From an uncultured Bacteroidia bacterium (GTDB lineage: Bacteria > Bacteroidota > Bacteroidia > J057 > CALDDN01), in assembly GCA_937936615.1 (NCBI GenBank), contig CALDDN010000024.1:1-57996 (forward strand): a stretch of 57,996 nucleotides of DNA, written 5' to 3'. Below are positions 53,168 to 57,996 of this stretch, in pieces. The notes under the pieces are model-generated. The model worked only from the letters and a program-made list of their open reading frames with translations, did no database searches and was not told where the DNA came from. The stretch's first letter is position 1; each line of letters opens with the position of its first letter. Both the position numbers and the translations under genes were made by a program.

Positions 53168-56104
53168 CTAGAGCACAGGCAGGGGGCCGAACTTGTCGAG
53201 CCACCGCTGGCGGGCCGCGTAGAAGACCTCCATCACCTTGACCCGAACCGAGTTGAGGACAAAAACTTGATTGCTGCGGTCGGGAAACGTGCGGTTCGAA
53301 AGCAGGACATAAACCAGCTCGTGTGCCGGATCGACCCAGACGGCCGTACCCGTAAAGCCGAGGTGGCCATAGGTCTGGGGCGAGGCAGCAGCTGCCGTGG
53401 GCTGGGGTAGTCCGGGGCGGGTTTCGGCCTTGTCCCAGCCAAGACCGCGCCGGCTCAGGTCGCTGGCTTTCTGGGTGAAACGGGCGATGGTTTCGGGTTT
53501 GAGGAACTGCCGCCCGCCATAGCGTCCGCCGTTGCGGAGCATGAAGAGCAGTTTGGCCAGGTCGCCGGCACTGGCAAACAGCCCCGCATGCCCCGAGTAG
53601 CCCCCCAGCAGGGCCGCCGCCTCGTCGTTGACATAGCCCTGCACCCGTCCGAACCGGAAATGGTTGTCGATTTCGGAGGGTACAACCTCGATGCCTTTTT
53701 GTGCGGGCAGAAAACACGTGTAGTTCATGCCCAAGGGTTCATAAAATTGCTCTACGAGGTAACCTTCCAGCCGGCGGCCTGTAACTTTCTCGATCAGGCG
53801 GGCCAGAATGATGAGGTTGATGTCGCTGTAGACGTATTCGATCTTGGTTTTGGGTTCGAGTTTGACAATCTGCCGCCAGATTTCCTCGGGGTAGCGTTCG
53901 TGCAGGAACAGGTCGGGAGCCAGCGGGATATTGAAGTATTCGCCCTTGACTTTGGCGTAGATTTCGGGGTCGTGTTTTTTGCGCTTTAAAGTTTTGAGGT
54001 AGAAGGGGATGTGGGCTGGGTAGCCCGAGCGGTGCTCCAGCAGCATGCGCACCGTAACGGCGGCTCCTTTCTCGAGGTCGGGCAAGTACTTGGTGATGGG
54101 GGCCTCGAGGTTGAGGCTGTCGTTCTCGAAGAGGCGCATGAGAGCCAGCGTGGTGGCGCAGACCTTGGTTACCGAGGCCAGGTCGTAGATCGTGCGCAGG
54201 GGGTCGACGGGCTTGCCGCCCTCGTATTCGGTGCTGCCATAGCCTTTGGCAAAAACTACATGCTGGCCCCGCAGGGCCACGACGGCGCAGCCGGGCATGG
54301 CCCGCACCTGGCGGTAATACTGGGCGATGGTGTCGATGCGTCCATAGGCTGTGCTGTCAAGCTCGCCCTCATGGGGCGGGCCAAAGGACAGGCGGTCGGC
54401 CCGGAAATCGTAAGGGGCGGCTTTTTCGTAACGTGTTGCCACGCTGACCGGCAGGCGGCCCCGGGGTTCGAGGGCACCGTAGATGATTTCGGCGGCGGCC
54501 TCCTGCGTTTCGAGCCGCTCTTCGTAGGCGACGACCGTAGCCATTTCGCCGCCCAGATACTCCAGCGCATAAGGATTGCCGAAGTGCACGAGCACCGTCG
54601 GCAGGCGGGCGATGGCTGTTTCCTGCAGCAGCTTGACTACGTTGCTGCTCAGGCCATAGCCTCGGCTGCGCTTCTGGTTGAGGTTCATGGTCGAAACGAC
54701 AACGGTCGTGTACTTGTTTTTCCAGGTTTCGACCTGCTCGCGGATCCAGTTTTCATCGGCCTCGGGAGGCAAGTGCTGGTAATCGACGGGGCCGTAGCGG
54801 CTCAGGTAGTCGTAAAAAGGAGCCGCCCTGGCGTAACCGGTCTGCACATAGAGCACGCGCCGCGCCGCTGCGCACGACAGGGGCAGCAGCTGACCCTCGT
54901 TGCGGCAGACGGTCAGGGCGGCGCGGTAGATGCGCCGGCGCAGGGCAAAGACTTCGGGCCGGTACAGCTCGGCCTGTACGCGGGCGGGGTCGGGCACCGG
55001 GAAGGGCAGCACCAGCTGGGCTTTCCAGCGCAGAACCCGCAACACCCGATCGTTGAGCTGGGCCTCGGTCAGCCGTCCGGCATCGAGGGCCGCCTTGATG
55101 GCTTTGATCGCGCGGGGCACGTTGTCGACGTAGAGCAGCAGGTCGTTGCCGGCCAGCAGGGCCTGCACTTCGATCTCGCCGCCTTCCAGGTGCTTGCGGG
55201 CACCTTCCATGTTGAGGGCATCGGTAAAAATAAGTCCCTGAAAACCAATCGAATCGCGCAGGACTCGTTGCACAATCCGCGGCGATAGCGTGGCGGGTCG
55301 CCGCGGGGTCGGGTCCAGGGCCGGCACCTGCAGGTGGGCTACCATCATCGAGGCCACTCCCGCCCGACTCAGTTCCACAAAGGGATAGAGTTCGAGGTCG
55401 TCGAGGCGTGTCCGGTTCTGGCGCATGACCGGCAGGTCGAAGTGCGAGTCGGTATCGGTATCGCCGTGGCCGGGAAAGTGTTTGGCGCAGGCCATGATGC
55501 CCCCATCCTGCAGCCCTCGCATCAGGGCCAGCCCTCGGCGCGTTACGGCCTCGCGTTCCTCGCCGAACGACCGGAAGTTGATCACAGGGTTGCTCGCGTT
55601 GTTGTTGATGTCGACCACGGGGCCGAAATTGACGTGCGTGCCCACCGCACGGCACTGGCGGGCCATCTCGCGGCCCAGCTCGTAGAGCAGGCTTTCGTCT
55701 TCGACAGCTCCCAGCGTCATGGCGCGGGGCAGTTCGGGCACGCTGTCCAGGCGCATGGCCAGCCCCCACTCGGCATCGGCGGAAATGAGCAGGGGGATGC
55801 GGCTCAGCCGCTGGTAGCGGTTGGTCAGGGCGGCTTGCCGGCCGGGGCTGCCCTGCATGAAGATCAGCCCCCCAATCTGATGCTCGCGGATCAGGCGTTC
55901 GACCTGCGCGTCGTTGAGGCTGCCGTATTTGGTCGTGGCCGAGTAGGCAGGCACCATGATGAGCTGGGCAATCTTTTCCTCGGTGCTCAGGCTGCGGAGC
56001 ACGGTCTGTGCCCAGCGGTCGGCGGCGCGTCCGGGTGGGGCCAAGGGCTGGGCTGTTACCTGCTTCCCTAAAAACAGTCCTAAAAGAATCGCAAGTCGAA
56101 GCAC
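53168..56104 (-). CDS. fusion of NagZ-like GH3 beta-N-acetylglucosaminidase and serine hydrolase (beta-lactamase fold)
   Basis: KHFPGHGDTDTDSHFDLPVM (NagZ His/Asp loop), GLIFTDALNMEG (nucleophile region); C-terminal YDLASVTKVCATT (SxxK), YVYSDINLIIL (YxN-like), HLGFTGTAVWVDP (HxG). Confidence 0.93.
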   Translation of the reverse strand: MLRLAILLGLFLGKQVTAQPLAPPGRAADRWAQTVLRSLSTEEKIAQLIMVPAYSATTKYGSLNDAQVERLIREHQIGGLIFMQGSPGRQAALTNRYQRLSRIPLLISADAEWGLAMRLDSVPELPRAMTLGAVEDESLLYELGREMARQCRAVGTHVNFGPVVDINNNASNPVINFRSFGEEREAVTRRGLALMRGLQDGGIMACAKHFPGHGDTDTDSHFDLPVMRQNRTRLDDLELYPFVELSRAGVASMMVAHLQVPALDPTPRRPATLSPRIVQRVLRDSIGFQGLIFTDALNMEGARKHLEGGEIEVQALLAGNDLLLYVDNVPRAIKAIKAALDAGRLTEAQLNDRVLRVLRWKAQLVLPFPVPDPARVQAELYRPEVFALRRRIYRAALTVCRNEGQLLPLSCAAARRVLYVQTGYARAAPFYDYLSRYGPVDYQHLPPEADENWIREQVETWKNKYTTVVVSTMNLNQKRSRGYGLSSNVVKLLQETAIARLPTVLVHFGNPYALEYLGGEMATVVAYEERLETQEAAAEIIYGALEPRGRLPVSVATRYEKAAPYDFRADRLSFGPPHEGELDSTAYGRIDTIAQYYRQVRAMPGCAVVALRGQHVVFAKGYGSTEYEGGKPVDPLRTIYDLASVTKVCATTLALMRLFENDSLNLEAPITKYLPDLEKGAAVTVRMLLEHRSGYPAHIPFYLKTLKRKKHDPEIYAKVKGEYFNIPLAPDLFLHERYPEEIWRQIVKLEPKTKIEYVYSDINLIILARLIEKVTGRRLEGYLVEQFYEPLGMNYTCFLPAQKGIEVVPSEIDNHFRFGRVQGYVNDEAAALLGGYSGHAGLFASAGDLAKLLFMLRNGGRYGGRQFLKPETIARFTQKASDLSRRGLGWDKAETRPGLPQPTAAAASPQTYGHLGFTGTAVWVDPAHELVYVLLSNRTFPDRSNQVFVLNSVRVKVMEVFYAARQRWLDKFGPLPVL

Positions 56105-56465
56105 GGGTCAAAAATAGGCAGGCTTCGCGCTCGGGTGGTTGGCCGATGCCCGCGCATCCTCGATCGGGATGTTTGGTCCTGCTTCTGATCCTTCAAATTG
56201 CCTGAAGTGGGCCTTTAAACTTTTTGTTTTTTCATATATTTATTCAACATGGATGATATATACCCTGATAAAAAACCAAGCGTACAGCTAAGGCATCCAA
56301 ATGGGCGGCTCGAGTCTGTTTGAGCAAAGCCAGGCCGATTGCTGGCATGATGGGCTGCTGCTTGCGCCTGTGCAATTTACCGCCTCCGATTCCCAGCCGG
56401 CGCAGAGCTCCAGAAACAAAATACGGCGTTCTGTTGGGTTTCATTCCGCCGTATTTTGCCGTTCT

Positions 56466-57623
56466 ATGCCCTTTCCCCGTCTTTACCTCAAACCCGGGCG
56501 CGACCGCTCGGTACGCCAGCGGCATCCCTGGCTCTTCAGCGGTGGCGTGGCCCGCTGCGAGACCGACCAGCCGGGTGCCGTGGTGGCCATCCATGCCCAT
56601 ACGGGGGAGCCCCTTGCCTGGGGCCATCTTGAACCCGGGGCTACGCTGCGCTGCCGCCTCTTCGACTTCGGGCCTGAGCCGCCTGCCTGCGATGCTGCCT
56701 ACTGGCAGACCCGCTTCGCGGCTGCCGCCCGCTGGCGCAGCATCTGCATCGACTGCACCCGCACCAATGCCTACCGCCTGATCAACGCCGAGGGCGATGC
56801 CCTGCCCGGGCTGGTGGTTGACGTCTACGGCCCGCTGGCGGTGGTGCAGCTGCGCACGGCGGGCATGCAGGTCCTGGCCCCTCTGCTTGTAGACTGGCTG
56901 CTTGGTCAGGGCTTCGCCCACCTCTACCGCAAGGACGACACCGACGGGAGCAGCTGCTGGCTGGCAGGTGGCCTCGAGGAGGCGGTTTGCCGTGAGGACG
57001 ACTTTACCTTGTTCGTGCGTGCGGAAAGCGGACAGAAAACCGGCTATTACCTCGATCAGCGGGAGAATCGGCGATCTTTGGCCCCTTGGCTGCGGGGGCG
57101 TCGGGTGCTCAATGCCTTTAGCTACACGGGGGGCTTTGCCTTGCACGCCCTGCGGGCCGGTGCGGCGGAGGTGGTATCGGTCGATGCGTCGGCGGCCTTG
57201 GGGCCCCTGGTCGAACGGCAGCTGGCAGCCAATTTCGCCGGCCCCCAGCCTCACCGCTTCGAGGTGGCCGACTGCTTCGACTACCTGCGCAACTGTCCGG
57301 CAGGTGCCTTCGATGCGATCATTCTCGATCCGCCCGCCTTTACGAAGCACATTTCAACGGTCGAACGGGCGGCCCGCGGCTACAAAGACTTGAACCTGCG
57401 GGCTTTGAAACTACTGCCCGCGGGCGGCCTGCTGGCGACGTTTTCGTGCTCGCAGCATGTGGGCTCGGTGTTGTTTCGCCAGATTTTGTTTGCTGCCGCC
57501 GCCGATGCAGGCCGACAGGTCCGTTTGGTGGGTGCCTTCGGACATGGCCCCGACCACCCCGTCGACATTTTTCACCCCGAAGGTGAATACCTCAAGGGCT
57601 GGCTGCTGCAGGTCATGGAGTAA
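56466..57623 (+). CDS. class I SAM-dependent rRNA methyltransferase (RlmI-like, PUA domain)
   Basis: LKPGRDRSVRQRHPWLFSGGV...GYYLDQRENRRSL...VLNAFSYTGGFALHAL...IILDPPAFTK. ATG at 56466 preferred. Confidence 0.92.
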   Translation: MPFPRLYLKPGRDRSVRQRHPWLFSGGVARCETDQPGAVVAIHAHTGEPLAWGHLEPGATLRCRLFDFGPEPPACDAAYWQTRFAAAARWRSICIDCTRTNAYRLINAEGDALPGLVVDVYGPLAVVQLRTAGMQVLAPLLVDWLLGQGFAHLYRKDDTDGSSCWLAGGLEEAVCREDDFTLFVRAESGQKTGYYLDQRENRRSLAPWLRGRRVLNAFSYTGGFALHALRAGAAEVVSVDASAALGPLVERQLAANFAGPQPHRFEVADCFDYLRNCPAGAFDAIILDPPAFTKHISTVERAARGYKDLNLRALKLLPAGGLLATFSCSQHVGSVLFRQILFAAAADAGRQVRLVGAFGHGPDHPVDIFHPEGEYLKGWLLQVME

Positions 57624-57755
57624 AACCACGCCTGCAACTCGGGCTGCAGGCCGAATCGATTGGATTAAATCGAAAAAAATTAATTACTATAAAGCAAGTT
57701 TTTTATCTTATTTTTGAATGATTTTTTTAAAATTTTAAAAAAACAAATCAAATGC

Positions 57756-57786
57756 TTGCTTTTGGGTTAAACCTTTGTTATATTTG
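57756..57786 (+). promoter_or_regulatory. candidate Bacteroidota promoter for the truncated secreted-protein gene
   Basis: TTG (57756-57758) -N20- TATATTTG (57779-57786), 33 bp before the ATG at 57820. Confidence 0.55.
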
Positions 57787-57819
57787 AATTGGAAAACCAT
57801 AAAGTTAAAAGTTAGTGGT

Positions 57820-57996
57820 ATGAAAAAATTGTTACTTAACCTGTCTGTTCTGGTAATCGGAGCCTGGCTGGCAGCCCTCACCGCTTTGGCGCAGGTCGCC
57901 CCCTGCGGCGATGGCACAGCCCGTCCCGAATGCGCAGGCAACCAGCCCAGCAAAGGCGATGCTGCCCAGACCATGGGCGGCTGCCCAGCTTTAACC
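57820..57996 (+). CDS. secreted protein, truncated by window end
   Basis: MKKLLLNLSVLVIGAWLAALTALAQVAPCGDGTARPECAGNQPSKGDAAQTMGGCPALT...: signal peptide, no stop before the end. Confidence 0.75.
   Translation, partial: MKKLLLNLSVLVIGAWLAALTALAQVAPCGDGTARPECAGNQPSKGDAAQTMGGCPALT

Overview
This looks like a Bacteroidota chromosomal window, possibly Saprospiria-like. That placement is inferred from type IX secretion (T9SS) sorting domains, TAnnTTTG promoter motifs and housekeeping gene order. Coding DNA is GC-rich, broken by short, very AT-rich intergenic islands. Three large T9SS-sorted surface proteins dominate: 1364 aa (966-5060), 2702 aa (5297-13405) and 3593 aa (38738-49519). The rest is mostly housekeeping: hldE-type nucleotidyltransferase, acpP-fabF-rnc, HAD phosphatase, rpsT, radC-ruvX-def, PgpH-like 7TM-HD protein, TPR histidine kinase, TonB receptor, glycosyltransferase/FkbM methyltransferase pair, WG-repeat protein, XRE-S24 repressor, DinB, ung, zinc-ribbon protein, Nif3, DUF177-rpmF-plsX-fabH, a NagZ-like GH3/serine-hydrolase fusion and an RlmI-like methyltransferase. 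No tRNA, rRNA, CRISPR array, transposase or prophage was recognised. The best leads are: (1) the SprB-repeat/beta-helix giant protein and its shorter paralogue, which share a Trp-centred 'RWE' module and exact DNA repeats; (2) an XRE-S24 regulator facing an orphan 93-aa ORF, with a palindrome overlapping the ORF's predicted promoter; (3) the NagZ-like/beta-lactamase-fold fusion; (4) a 49-aa membrane ORF absent from the supplied ORF track. All domain calls were made by eye; no database search was run.
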